DNA of 64,000 bases from assembly GCF_014252395.1 (NCBI RefSeq), contig NZ_CP059219.1, positions 110,610 through 174,609 of the forward strand, read 5' to 3'. Each line of letters opens with the position of its first letter. Positions within the stretch are counted from its first letter, which is position 1. The position numbers and the translations under genes were made by a program. Shown in pieces: positions 18,613 to 27,838 of the stretch. The notes under the pieces are model-generated. The model was given only the letters and a program-made list of their open reading frames with translations, ran no database searches and had not been told where the DNA came from. Origin of the DNA: Blattabacterium cuenoti (GTDB lineage Bacteria > Bacteroidota > Bacteroidia > Flavobacteriales > Blattabacteriaceae).

Positions 18613-19680
18613 ATGAAAAAAGCTTTTTTTATTAAAAAATTTGAAATTTTTCAAAAAGAATTTTTAGAAATTTCAAAAATTATAATACAACCTAATATTA
18701 TATATGATCAAAAAAAATATAATTTTTTTATAAAAAAATATATAAAATTAGAAAAAATTGTTTCTCTTCATGAAAAATATAATAAACAATTAGTTTTCTT
18801 GCAAGAAGCTGAGTTTATCTTAAAAAAAGATCCAGATATAAATATGAAAAAGTTAGCCTTTGCAGAAAAAGAGAAAATTTTGTTAAAAATTGATTCTATT
18901 GAAAAAGAATCTTATAATATTTTTTTTAAAGAAAATACTGAAAAAATAGAAAATGATAGAAATGCTATTTTAGAACTACGTTCTGGTACAGGAGGTAATG
19001 AAGCTTGTCTTTTTGTAGAAGATATATTAAGAATGTACACTATGTATTTTAAAAAATTAGGTTGGAAATATAAAATAATACAGGCTCAAAAAGGAATAAA
19101 AGGATATAAAGAAGTAATTATAGATATAAATGGAAAAGGAAATGTTTATGGTACTTTAAAATTTGAATCTGGTGTGCATAGAGTACAAAGAATTCCAAAA
19201 ACTGAATCTCAAGGAAGAGTACATACATCAGCAATAACAGTAGCTGTTTTACCTAAAGTTCAAGATATAGAAATTAATATTAAATATAGTGATTTAAAAA
19301 AAGAAACTTTTCGTTCTAGTGGTGCTGGAGGACAACATGTTAATAAAACAGAATCTGCAGTAAGATTAACTCACATACCAAGTAAAATAACAGTTGAATG
19401 TCAAGAAGAACGTTCTCAACACAAAAATTTTGATAAAGCTATAAGTATTTTACGATCACGTATTTATAAAAATGAAATGGAAAAAAAATTAAAAAAAAGA
19501 TCTATAGAAAGAAAATCTTTAGTTTCTACTGGAGATCGTTCTGTAAAAATACGAACTTATAATTACCCAAAAAACAGGGTAACAGATCATAGAATTCATA
19601 AATCCATTTACAATCTTATAGAATTTCTAAATGGGAATATTCAAGAAATGATTAATTTATTAAAAAATTTTGAAAAATAA
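18613..19680 (+). CDS. prfA: Peptide chain release factor 1
   Basis: RF1 recognises UAA and UAG stop codons and triggers peptide release. The ATG at 18613 gives 355 residues, the usual length; a TTG nine bases upstream is a less likely start. The GGQ loop sits in [20 protein letters not shown] near residue 230. The tripeptide anticodon appears as PKT in [14 protein letters not shown], fitting the PxT form of RF1 rather than the SPF of RF2. C-terminal [17 protein letters not shown] is typical. It converges on accC with a 9-base gap. Confidence 0.95.
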   Translation: MKKAFFIKKFEIFQKEFLEISKIIIQPNIIYDQKKYNFFIKKYIKLEKIVSLHEKYNKQLVFLQEAEFILKKDPDINMKKLAFAEKEKILLKIDSIEKESYNIFFKENTEKIENDRNAILELRSGTGGNEACLFVEDILRMYTMYFKKLGWKYKIIQAQKGIKGYKEVIIDINGKGNVYGTLKFESGVHRVQRIPKTESQGRVHTSAITVAVLPKVQDIEINIKYSDLKKETFRSSGAGGQHVNKTESAVRLTHIPSKITVECQEERSQHKNFDKAISILRSRIYKNEMEKKLKKRSIERKSLVSTGDRSVKIRTYNYPKNRVTDHRIHKSIYNLIEFLNGNIQEMINLLKNFEK

Positions 19681-19689
19681 TGATGATTT

Positions 19690-21045
19690 TTAATCATTTA
19701 AAAAAAAATTAGAATTTTTTTTATCTAAAAAATTGGTATTATAATTTCCTTTTAAAAAATTTTCATTTTCCATAAGTTTTTTATGAAAAGGTATAGTAGT
19801 ATGAATACCTTCTATAACAAATTCATCCAAAGAACGACGCATTTTTTCAATGGTTTCTTTTCTACTTTTTGCTGTAGTAATAATTTTAGCAATCATAGAA
19901 TCATAATAATGTGGAACAAAATATCCTGCATAAATATGAGTATCTACACGTACTCCTTTACCTCCTGGTAAATGCATTTGAGTAATTTTTCCTGGAACTG
20001 GACGAAAATTATGATAAGGTTCTTCTGCATTAATTCTGCATTCTATTGAATACATTTTTGGATAAAAATTTTTTATAGAAAGTTTTTTTCCAAAAGCTAA
20101 AAATATTTGTTCTTGTATTAAATCTAATCCTGTTATCTCTTCAGTTATTGTATGTTCTACTTGTATTCTTGGATTCATTTCCATAAAATAAAAATCCTTA
20201 TTTTTGTCTACCAAAAATTCTATTGTTCCTACTCCTTCATAATGAATAAATTCAGCAACTTTTACTGCATTTTCTCCCATTTTTTTTCTTAAAAATGAAG
20301 TTAAAAATGGAGAAGGAGCTTCTTCTATTAATTTTTGATTCCTCCTTTGAATAGAACAATCTCTTTCTGATAAATGACATGCTTTTCCATATTTATCTCC
20401 TAGTATTTGAATTTCAATATGTCTTGGATCTAAAATTAGTTTTTCTATATACATATCATTTTTTCCAAAAAAAGCTAAAGCTTCTTTTTTAGCTTCTTCC
20501 CAAGAATTTTTTAAATAATTTTTTTCTAAAACTGATCGTATTCCTTTTCCTCCACCTCCATAAACAGCTTTTATAATAATAGGATATCCTATTTCATCAG
20601 CTATTTTTTCTATTTCTTTATAAGATGATTTAACAAAACAATTGGACCCAGGTAAACAAGGTATTCCTGCTTTTTTCATAGTTTTTTTAGCTAAAATTTT
20701 ATTACCCATTTGAATCATATGACTAGGTTTAGCTCCTATAAATTTTATACCATGTTTTTTACACATAGACGAAAAATATGCATTTTCAGATAGAAAACCA
20801 TATCCTGGATGAATGGCATCTGCATTTGTAATTTCTGCTGCAGATATTAAATTTGGAATATTTAAATAAGATTTATATGGTGTAGGTGGACCTATGCACA
20901 CTGCTTCATCTGCAAAATAAACATGCAGGCTATGTTTATCTACTGTAGAATAAACAGCTACAGTTTTTATTCCCATTTCTTTTGCTGTTCTTATTATTCT
21001 TAAAGCAATTTCTCCACGGTTAGCTATTAATATTTTTTTAAACAT
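19690..21045 (-). CDS. accC: Acetyl-CoA carboxylase, biotin carboxylase subunit
   Basis: AccC carboxylates biotin on BCCP with ATP and bicarbonate. At 451 residues it is standard. Motifs in order are MFKKILIANRGEIALRIIRTA, AIHPGYGFLSENAYF, the ATP-grasp glycine loop KAVYGGGGKGIRSV, HIEIQILGDKYGKACHLSERDCSIQRRNQKL split over two blocks, FYFMEMNPRIQVEHTITEE and HYYDSMIAKII. It lies 8 bases after accB on the same strand. The carboxyltransferase genes accA and accD are not in the window. Confidence 0.97.
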   Translation of the reverse strand: MFKKILIANRGEIALRIIRTAKEMGIKTVAVYSTVDKHSLHVYFADEAVCIGPPTPYKSYLNIPNLISAAEITNADAIHPGYGFLSENAYFSSMCKKHGIKFIGAKPSHMIQMGNKILAKKTMKKAGIPCLPGSNCFVKSSYKEIEKIADEIGYPIIIKAVYGGGGKGIRSVLEKNYLKNSWEEAKKEALAFFGKNDMYIEKLILDPRHIEIQILGDKYGKACHLSERDCSIQRRNQKLIEEAPSPFLTSFLRKKMGENAVKVAEFIHYEGVGTIEFLVDKNKDFYFMEMNPRIQVEHTITEEITGLDLIQEQIFLAFGKKLSIKNFYPKMYSIECRINAEEPYHNFRPVPGKITQMHLPGGKGVRVDTHIYAGYFVPHYYDSMIAKIITTAKSRKETIEKMRRSLDEFVIEGIHTTIPFHKKLMENENFLKGNYNTNFLDKKNSNFFLND

Positions 21046-21053
21046 AAAAATAA

Positions 21054-21512
21054 TTAATAATTAGGATCTAAAAGAAACAAAGGTTGATCATAATCAACTG
21101 GAGTAGCGTCTTCCACAAGAACTTGAATTAATTTTCCATCTACTTCAGATTCAATATTATTGAATAATTTCATAGCTTCTATAACACAAACTTTTGTTCC
21201 TATTTTTATTTTATCTCCTACTTGAACAAAAGGATTTTTATCTGGATGAGGTTTTCTATAAAATGTTCCTATCATAGGAGATTTTATTGTTAAATATTCA
21301 TTTTCATTTACTTTTTTAGAAAATCTATCAGAAAAATTAGAAATAGAAGAAGAAAGTTTACTAGACATAGTACTCCATGAATTTTTTTTCTTTTTCCTAA
21401 ATGTTATATTATTTTTTATATAAATTTTAGTATTTTTTATTTGAATTTTTATTTCACTAATCTCTGATTTAGAAACAAATTGAATAAGTGATTTAATTTT
21501 TTTTAAATCCAT
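21054..21512 (-). CDS. accB: Acetyl-CoA carboxylase biotin carboxyl carrier protein
   Basis: A 152-residue carrier. The N-terminal part is a variable basic linker with a Ser-rich hinge (SKLSSSISNFSDRF). The C-terminal ~80 residues are the biotinyl domain (SPMIGTFYRKPHPDKNPFVQ). The biotin-accepting lysine lies in VCVIEAMKLFNNIESE; Leu replaces the usual second Met of EAMKM, a common variant. Domain ends DYDQPLFLLDP. Gene order rpmF–accB–accC is conserved in this phylum, but fabH, which I would expect between rpmF and accB in many Flavobacteriia, is not there. Confidence 0.95.
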   Translation of the reverse strand: MDLKKIKSLIQFVSKSEISEIKIQIKNTKIYIKNNITFRKKKKNSWSTMSSKLSSSISNFSDRFSKKVNENEYLTIKSPMIGTFYRKPHPDKNPFVQVGDKIKIGTKVCVIEAMKLFNNIESEVDGKLIQVLVEDATPVDYDQPLFLLDPNY

Positions 21513-21556
21513 AACTTTTACTTGAATACTTGTTTAAGTTTTTAGGTAAAGAATAT

Positions 21557-21739
21557 TTATTCTTTATTATATAAAATTTTACCCCTATAATATAATTTTT
21601 TATTATACCAATAAGCATGATGATACAAGTGTTTTTGTTTTGTTAATGGACATTTTATTAATAAAGGACTCTTTATTTTTAAATGACTTCTTCTTTTGTT
21701 TTTTCTAGATTTAGATTGTCTTCTTTTTGGATGTGCCAT
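21557..21739 (-). CDS. rpmF: 50S ribosomal protein L32
   Basis: A 60-residue protein with the diagnostic L32 N terminus MAHPKRRQSKSRKNKRRSH, followed by a poorly conserved half ending in YYRGKILYNKE. The zinc cysteines of some L32 forms are reduced to a single Cys (IKCPLTKQ). It heads the rpmF–accB–accC run, 44 bases before accB. The 106 bases to the divergent proS start should contain promoters for both directions. Confidence 0.94.
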   Translation of the reverse strand: MAHPKRRQSKSRKNKRRSHLKIKSPLLIKCPLTKQKHLYHHAYWYNKKLYYRGKILYNKE

Positions 21740-21845
21740 AAAATAACAGCATATTTATTTGTTTAATAAACCTCTAATTTAAAAATAAAATTAAAAGTGT
21801 CATTAAAAATAATTTTTATATCTTTAATTAAGAAGTTTTATTTTA

Positions 21846-23303
21846 ATGCTAACTAAAAAAAGTCATAATTATTCAAAATGGTATAATGAAATAATCATAA
21901 AATCTGGTTTAGCAGAATTTTCTGGTATTCGTGGTTTTATGATCATAAAACCATATGGTTATTCTATATGGGAAATTATGAAAAATAAGTTAGATAAAAT
22001 GTTGAAAGATACAGGACATAAAAATGTTTATTTTCCTTTATTAATTCCTAAATCTATTTTTTCAAAAGAAAAAGAACATATTGGAATTTTTTCTGAAGGA
22101 TGTGCTATAGTAACACATTCCAGATTAAAAAAAAATAAAAATGAAGAATTAACTATAGATCCTGATTCTAAATTAGAAGAAGAATTAGTAATTAGGCCAA
22201 CTTCTGAAAGTATCATATGGAAAACTTATAAACGTTGGATACAATCTTATAGAGATTTACCTATTTTATTAAATCAGTGGGGAAATGCTATGAGATGGGA
22301 AATGAGAACTAGGTTATTTCTTAGAACTAATGAATTCTTATGGCAAGAAGGACATACCGCTCATTCTACAGAAAAAGAAGCCATAAAAGAAGTTATAAAA
22401 ATATTAAATATTTATACTGAATTTTCTGAAAAATTTTTAGCTATACCAGTTTTAAAAGGTATTAAACCTTATATGGATAAATTTTATGGTTCTGAAAAAA
22501 CCTATTGTATAGAAGCTCTTATGCAAGATGGTAGAGCTTTACAAATTGGTACATCACATTTTTTAGGACAAAATTTTTCAAAATCATTTGACGTTAAGTT
22601 TACTGATATTGATGGAATTAAAAAATATGTATGGTCTACTTCTTGGGGAATATCTACTAGATTAATAGGAGGACTAATTATGTCACATTCAGATGATAAA
22701 GGATTAATACTTCCTCCAAGAATATCTCCTATACAAGTTATTATTATACCAATAATAAATAAAAATATAGATATAATAAATGGTGTATCAAAAAAAATTA
22801 TAAATATTTTAGAAAAAGAAAAAATACGTGTAAAATATGATAATAGAGAAATATATACTCCAGGTTGGAAATTTCATCAATATGAAATGAAAGGGATTCC
22901 TATACGAATTAGCATAGGAAAAAATGAAATAAAAAATGAAAAAATAGAAATTTTTAGAAGAGATACATATGAAAAAATTTATATATACTTGGATAATATA
23001 AAAAATATAATTCCTAAATTACTTGATGAAATACAAAATAATATTTATCAAAAAGCATTAAATAGAACTAAAAAATTAATGATTAAGTCAGATCATTATA
23101 ATGATTTCAAAAAAAAAATAAAATATTCAGGTGGTTTTATTTTTGCTCATTGGGATGGAACAAAAAAAACAGGAAAAAAAATTCAAGAAGAAACAGAAGC
23201 CACTATACGTTGTATTCCTTTATCCTTTGAAAAAGAAAAAGGAAAATGTATTTATTCTGGAAAAAATTCTTGTCAAAGAGTAGTTTTTTCTAAATCTTAT
23301 TAA
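21846..23303 (+). CDS. proS: Prolyl-tRNA synthetase (archaeal/eukaryal-type, no editing domain)
   Basis: This class II synthetase charges tRNA-Pro. The 485-residue protein lacks the INS editing domain between motifs 2 and 3, so it is the ProS type 3 seen in Bacteroidota. Motif 1 lies around IRGFMIIKPYGYSIWE. Motif 2 appears as MRWEMRTRLFLRTNEFLWQEGH, split, and motif 3 near WGISTRLIGGLIMSHSDDKGL. The C-terminal domain ends CQRVVFSKSY with the conserved terminal Tyr of this class. It converges on pyrD with a 4-base overlap of the two stop regions. Confidence 0.96.
   Translation: MLTKKSHNYSKWYNEIIIKSGLAEFSGIRGFMIIKPYGYSIWEIMKNKLDKMLKDTGHKNVYFPLLIPKSIFSKEKEHIGIFSEGCAIVTHSRLKKNKNEELTIDPDSKLEEELVIRPTSESIIWKTYKRWIQSYRDLPILLNQWGNAMRWEMRTRLFLRTNEFLWQEGHTAHSTEKEAIKEVIKILNIYTEFSEKFLAIPVLKGIKPYMDKFYGSEKTYCIEALMQDGRALQIGTSHFLGQNFSKSFDVKFTDIDGIKKYVWSTSWGISTRLIGGLIMSHSDDKGLILPPRISPIQVIIIPIINKNIDIINGVSKKIINILEKEKIRVKYDNREIYTPGWKFHQYEMKGIPIRISIGKNEIKNEKIEIFRRDTYEKIYIYLDNIKNIIPKLLDEIQNNIYQKALNRTKKLMIKSDHYNDFKKKIKYSGGFIFAHWDGTKKTGKKIQEETEATIRCIPLSFEKEKGKCIYSGKNSCQRVVFSKSY
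21932..21953. repeat. 22-bp perfect palindrome inside proS
   Basis: TGGTTTTATGA at 21932–21942 is followed at once by its exact reverse complement. A second small palindrome CCATATGG overlaps its end. It sits in the codons for RGFMIIKPYG, a conserved motif 1 region. With this base composition one such palindrome per window is not surprising. Confidence 0.6.
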
Positions 23304-24235
23304 AGATTTTTTAAAGATCCTTTGAAAATATTTAAAGAAGAATAATTTTTTTTTTGTAAAAAAATAATAAATTCTTTTTTTAATCTATCAAATACTGAAA
23401 TTCCTTCTTTAATAAATTGTGTCCCTACTTGAACAGCAGAAGCTCCACATAATATATGTTCAAAAATATCTTTTCCAGAAGAAATACCTCCACATCCTAT
23501 TATAGAAATATCTTTTCTAAGATAAGTATAAAATGTACGTACATTAGCTAATGCAAATGGTTTTATAATTGAACCACCTATTCCACCAAAACCTTTTTTA
23601 GGATATATTACTACTGATTCTTTATTTGCATCAATTATAATACCATTTGGCAAACTGTTAATACAAGTAACAAAAGAAATAGGAAACTTATTCAATATTA
23701 ATGCTATATTTTTTATGTGTATATCCTTAAAATAAGGAGGTAATTTAACTCCTAAAGGTTTTTTATTAAATTTAAATATTTTTTTTAAAAATCCATAAAT
23801 TTTATAAAAATCATAACCTAATACTTTTTTTTTTGAAATATTTGGACAAGATAAATTTAATTCTAAAGCTGTAATATTTGAAAAAAGATTAGCTTTTCTA
23901 ATAAGTAAATAATTTTCTTTTATAGAAAGTCCAGATATAGAAAGAAAAATAGGTTTTTTAGTTTTTTTTTTTTCGAAAAAGTTTAAATAAAAATCAATTC
24001 CAAGATTAGGTAATCCCATAGAATTTATACTTCCTTTATCCCATTCAAAATATCTTGGTTTTATATTTCCTTCTCTTAAATAACTTGTACAACTTTTCGT
24101 CACAATTGCTCCAGAAGAACTTTCTAATAAATTGGATAATTCTATAGATGTAGAACAAAGGGCTCCTGAAGCATTCATAATACATGATGAAAGTTTTATT
24201 CCATTTATAATAGTAGAAATATCTATTTTTTTCAT
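23300..24235 (-). CDS. pyrD: Dihydroorotate dehydrogenase, class 1A-like (fumarate-type)
   Basis: This enzyme oxidises dihydroorotate to orotate. From the ATG at 24235 it has 311 residues, the length I recall for the Lactococcus lactis class 1A enzyme. The catalytic base is Cys130 in ELNLSCPN; class 2 membrane enzymes use Ser. Other blocks fit class 1A: MNASG, GSINSMGLPNLGIDFYL, GVKLPPYF, SVVIYPKKGFGGIGG, IIGCGGISSG and HILCGASAVQVGT. No membrane helix and no PyrK partner are seen. Known class 1A enzymes are soluble and pass electrons to fumarate. An upstream in-frame ATG at 24265 would add ten unneeded residues. It is divergent from the UMP synthase gene. Confidence 0.9.
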   Translation of the reverse strand: MKKIDISTIINGIKLSSCIMNASGALCSTSIELSNLLESSSGAIVTKSCTSYLREGNIKPRYFEWDKGSINSMGLPNLGIDFYLNFFEKKKTKKPIFLSISGLSIKENYLLIRKANLFSNITALELNLSCPNISKKKVLGYDFYKIYGFLKKIFKFNKKPLGVKLPPYFKDIHIKNIALILNKFPISFVTCINSLPNGIIIDANKESVVIYPKKGFGGIGGSIIKPFALANVRTFYTYLRKDISIIGCGGISSGKDIFEHILCGASAVQVGTQFIKEGISVFDRLKKEFIIFLQKKNYSSLNIFKGSLKNL

Positions 24236-24299
24236 AATCTTAATTAGAATTGTAATAATATCCAAGTATAAAATTTTTAACTTTACTAAAATAGTTTTT

Positions 24300-25682
24300 A
24301 TGCAAGAAAAAGAACAGTTTTTTTTAAAAATTTATAATTTAGGAATTATTAAATTTGGAAATTTTACTTTAAAAAGTGGAATGAATTCTCCTTTATATAT
24401 AGATTTTCGTCCAATAGCTTCTAGACCAGATTTATTAATGAAATTATCAGATTTACTTCTTGAAGAAGTACCATATCCTAATTTTGAATTAATTTGTGGA
24501 GTTCCATACGCCGCTTTACCTATAGCTACTGCTTTATCTTTAAGATCTAAAATACCTTTAATTATTAAAAGAAAAGAAAATAAAGGATATGGAACAAAAC
24601 GAATGATTGAAGGAATTTATAAAAAGGGTCAATATTGTCTTCTTATAGAAGATGTTATTACAAGTGGAGATAGTTTACTAAAAACTATAATAGATATAGA
24701 AAAAGAAGGATTATTTGTAAAATATATTATGTCTATTCTTGATAGAGAACAAGGAGGAATAGAAAATATAAAAAAAAAAGGATACGATATAAAAACTTTA
24801 TTTCGTATAGGAGAAGTTTTAAAAATGTTAGAAAAAAAACATTCTTTAAAAAAAGAAGAAATACATATGATTCAATTTTTTTTTAAAAATAGAAATATAA
24901 AAAATTACTATAAACGTATTTCTTATGAGAAAAAAAAAGAAAAAATACATCATCCTATAGGAAAAAAACTTATTGATATAACATTAAAAAAAAAAACAAA
25001 TTTAATCGTTTCTGCAGATTTAGTGCATTCTAGAAAAATATTAAAATTAGTAAAATTAATTGGAGATATAATTTGTGGATTAAAACTTCATATAGATATT
25101 ATTAATGATTTTTCATTATCATTTATAAAATCTCTAAAAAATATTTCTATAGAAAAAAATTTTTTATTATTTGAAGATAGAAAACTATGCGATGTTGGTC
25201 CTACCAATTATCTTCAACTTCATTATGGTATACATAAAATTTCTTCTTGGGCAGATATTATCACTGTACATGTAATAGCTGGTAGTAAAAGTATACAAAA
25301 TTTAAATATACCATCTAATATGGGATTAATTACTGTATCTGAAATGTCTTCTTATGGAAAATTATCCGATGATAATTATATAAGAAAAGCTTTAAATATT
25401 TCTATTAAAAATCCAAAAGTAATCGGAACTGTAGCACAAAGAAAAGTAGACGATAGATTATTATTATTTACACCTGGTATTCATTTTTCTAATTCTGAAA
25501 ATAATAATTTTGGTAATAAATATATAGATCCTAATCAAGCATTTGAAAAAAATGGAAGTGATTTTATTATTGTAGGAAAAGCCATTTATCAATCTAATAA
25601 TCCAAAAATAATGGCAGAAAAATATAGAAAAGCAGGATGGAAAGCTTATGTCAATGGACTTTCTATCAAAAATATAGAATAA
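24300..25682 (+). CDS. Bifunctional UMP synthase: orotate phosphoribosyltransferase–OMP decarboxylase fusion
   Basis: A 460-residue single frame with two enzymes that turn orotate into UMP. Residues 1 to ~200 are orotate phosphoribosyltransferase: FGNFTLKSGMNSPLYIDFR, GVPYAALP, the KENKGYGTKR loop (92–101) and the PRPP loop IEDVITSGDS (116–125). Residues ~215–460 are OMP decarboxylase: Asp240 in SADL, Lys262 in KLHIDIINDF, and the catalytic D293-x-K295-x-x-D298 set in FEDRKLCDVG. The OPRT-ODC order and motif wording (DREQGG, SEMSSYGKL, GSDFIIVGKAI, YRKAGWKAY) resemble animal UMP synthase as I remember it. An ATG at 24132 in frame is antisense to pyrD and is rejected as start. Bacterial pyrE and pyrF are usually separate. 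Confidence 0.93.
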   Translation: MQEKEQFFLKIYNLGIIKFGNFTLKSGMNSPLYIDFRPIASRPDLLMKLSDLLLEEVPYPNFELICGVPYAALPIATALSLRSKIPLIIKRKENKGYGTKRMIEGIYKKGQYCLLIEDVITSGDSLLKTIIDIEKEGLFVKYIMSILDREQGGIENIKKKGYDIKTLFRIGEVLKMLEKKHSLKKEEIHMIQFFFKNRNIKNYYKRISYEKKKEKIHHPIGKKLIDITLKKKTNLIVSADLVHSRKILKLVKLIGDIICGLKLHIDIINDFSLSFIKSLKNISIEKNFLLFEDRKLCDVGPTNYLQLHYGIHKISSWADIITVHVIAGSKSIQNLNIPSNMGLITVSEMSSYGKLSDDNYIRKALNISIKNPKVIGTVAQRKVDDRLLLFTPGIHFSNSENNNFGNKYIDPNQAFEKNGSDFIIVGKAIYQSNNPKIMAEKYRKAGWKAYVNGLSIKNIE

Positions 25683-25819
25683 TATGATGTAGTATTAAAA
25701 AAAAATTGATGATATTCATTATATTTTTACTTAATTTGTATCCAAATTATTATATAATGTATTTTTTAAAAAAAACTATAATTCGGAACTAAGTTTAAAA
25801 ATTTGAATAAATTTTGAAT

Positions 25820-26392
25820 ATGGAATGGATCAATTCATTAATCAGTTGTTTTATGATACTTTTTAGCATTATAGATATATTAGGAAATGCTCCCATAATT
25901 ATGGGATTTAAATCTAAAGGTAATATTATAGATACTAAAAAAGTTATAACGACTTCTCTTGTTATATTTTTATCTTTCCTATTTTTAGGACAACCTTTAC
26001 TAAAAATTATTGGAGTAGATGTTCACTCATTTTCTGTAGCTGGATCTATTGTATTGTTTGTTATTGGTTTAGAGATGATACTAGGAGTAGATTTTCATAA
26101 AGTAACAGAAAATGCTCAAACTTCTATTGTGCCAATAGCTTTTCCTCTTATAGCTGGTCCTGGATCTTTAACTACTTTAATTTCATTAAGAACAACTTAT
26201 GATACAAATATTATTCTTTTATCTCTTATTCTTAATATGATAGTAGTTTATTTTGTAATAGATCAATGTGATTTTATAGCTGAAAAAATAGGAAATAGTG
26301 GTTTAGATATTTTAAAAAAAATATTTGGAATTGTTTTATTAGCTTTTGCAGTTAAAATTTTTGGAGCTAACGCAAGTCAATTATTTCAATAA
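25820..26392 (+). CDS. MarC family membrane protein
   Basis: A roughly 190-residue integral membrane protein with about six hydrophobic helices. Family signs are FMILFSIIDILGNAPIIMG near the N terminus, GSIVLFVIGLEMILG, and the NPLIAGPG-like block FPLIAGPGSLTTLIS. MarC proteins have no firmly established transport substrate. I place the start at ATG 25820; a TTG at 25814 is also possible. It stands alone between the UMP synthase and the convergent rnpA, whose stop it overlaps by 7 bases. Confidence 0.88.
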   Translation: MEWINSLISCFMILFSIIDILGNAPIIMGFKSKGNIIDTKKVITTSLVIFLSFLFLGQPLLKIIGVDVHSFSVAGSIVLFVIGLEMILGVDFHKVTENAQTSIVPIAFPLIAGPGSLTTLISLRTTYDTNIILLSLILNMIVVYFVIDQCDFIAEKIGNSGLDILKKIFGIVLLAFAVKIFGANASQLFQ

Positions 26393-26736
26393 CATTTTAT
26401 TTTATTCAAAATTTTTTTAACAGAATCATCTATATTTTTATAATTAGGAAAATATAAAGTTTGATAAATAAAAATTACATAATAAATTTTATCTTTTTTT
26501 TTAAAAATACATTTATTTAAAAAAAAAGAAGCCTTTAATAAACGTTTAATTCTATTTCTAGAAACAGATTTTCTAAATTTTTTTTTTTTTACTAAAGTTC
26601 CAATTAAATTTATAGATGAATGTTGCTCATTATTTCTTTTTTCTATAATAAAAACAGAAGATATAGGATATATAAATAAATATTTTCCATTTTTTATTAT
26701 TTTTTTTAAATAAATTTTTTTTAATTTTGTTTTCAT
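26386..26736 (-). CDS. rnpA: Ribonuclease P protein component
   Basis: The protein cofactor of RNase P, 116 residues and highly basic. The RNR motif is visible as [19 protein letters not shown] near residues 52–70, which contacts the RNA and the pre-tRNA leader. The rest is diverged. Its ATG overlaps the fbp stop codon by four bases, so translation is probably coupled. The RNA partner rnpB lies 11 kb upstream in the window; rpmH, a common rnpA neighbour in bacteria, is not adjacent. Confidence 0.92.
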   Translation of the reverse strand: MKTKLKKIYLKKIIKNGKYLFIYPISSVFIIEKRNNEQHSSINLIGTLVKKKKFRKSVSRNRIKRLLKASFFLNKCIFKKKDKIYYVIFIYQTLYFPNYKNIDDSVKKILNKIKCY

Positions 26737-27734
26737 TCATCGTTATTTTTTATAAAATATTCTAATTTAGAAACCATTCCTATAGGTCCACAAATAAATG
26801 GTGTTCTTTGATGTAATTTTTTAGGTACTATATCTAGTATACGTTTACTACCATCAGTAGCCTTACCTCCAGCTTGTTCTGTTAAAAAAGCAATAGGATT
26901 GCATTCATAAAGCAATCTTAATTTTCCTTCTTTAGAAGAAGCTGTTCTAGGATAAATATATATTCCTCCTTGAATTATATTTCTATGAAAATCTCCTACT
27001 AAAGATCCAATATATCTTGCTGTATAAGGTCTATTATTTTTATTTTCTTGACAATATTTGATAAATTTTTTAACTCCATTGGAAAATTTAGCATAGTTTC
27101 CATCATTTATTGAATAAATTTTTTCTATTTTAGGAAAATATAGATTTGGATGAGATAAATAAAATGTACCAACTGAAGGATCCAATGTAAATCCATGAAC
27201 TCCATTTCCTGTACTATATACTAGTATAGTAGAAGAACCATAAATAATATAACCTGCAAGAATTTGTTGATTTCCTATTTGTAAAAAATCCTCTATTGTT
27301 AAATCCATTTCTATAGTAGATTTTCTTTTATATACAGAAAATATAGTTCCAATAGATACATTTACATCAATATTAGATGAACCATCAAGAGGGTCTATCA
27401 AAACAATATATTGATGTGAAATATTTTCTTTTTTTCCTTTTATTACTATAAAATCTTTACTTTCTTCTGATGCTATTCCACAAACTACATTTCTACTTTT
27501 AAATGATTCAATAAATGCTTTATGAGCAAAATTATCTAATTTTTGTTGATTTTCTCCTTGAATATTAGTAACTCCAGAACTTCCTATAATATCTTCTGTT
27601 AATCCAGCTTTATTTACTTCTTTATGAATAGCTTTAGCTGCTAGTTTTATAGAACTAAACAACCGTAATAATCCTTCAGTAGAATGCAAAAAATTATCCC
27701 TATTTTCTATAATAAATTCTCCTAATGTATACAT
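26733..27734 (-). CDS. fbp: Fructose-1,6-bisphosphatase, class I
   Basis: The enzyme removes the 1-phosphate of fructose-1,6-bisphosphate, the committed gluconeogenic step. The 333-residue length fits class I. Visible motifs are [10 protein letters not shown] (metal Glu), [24 protein letters not shown] in two adjoining blocks with the metal-binding Asp residues, [11 protein letters not shown] and [21 protein letters not shown]. Its presence suggests carbon flow toward hexoses from amino acids or TCA intermediates. It is cotranscribed with rnpA through a 4-base overlap. Confidence 0.97.
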   Translation of the reverse strand: MYTLGEFIIENRDNFLHSTEGLLRLFSSIKLAAKAIHKEVNKAGLTEDIIGSSGVTNIQGENQQKLDNFAHKAFIESFKSRNVVCGIASEESKDFIVIKGKKENISHQYIVLIDPLDGSSNIDVNVSIGTIFSVYKRKSTIEMDLTIEDFLQIGNQQILAGYIIYGSSTILVYSTGNGVHGFTLDPSVGTFYLSHPNLYFPKIEKIYSINDGNYAKFSNGVKKFIKYCQENKNNRPYTARYIGSLVGDFHRNIIQGGIYIYPRTASSKEGKLRLLYECNPIAFLTEQAGGKATDGSKRILDIVPKKLHQRTPFICGPIGMVSKLEYFIKNNDE

Positions 27735-27838
27735 GTAAATACATTTTTATAAATGTCATTTTTTTTAAAATTTATAACAAAATATATATTTATGTAAAAA
27801 TTATATAAATATATAAAAACAAACTTTTTAAAGTTATT

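Noticed and set aside
24132-24299. In-frame 56-codon N-terminal extension of UMP synthase with a hydrophobic stretch
   Set aside because: It is antisense to the conserved start of pyrD, and the homologous protein begins at ATG 24300.
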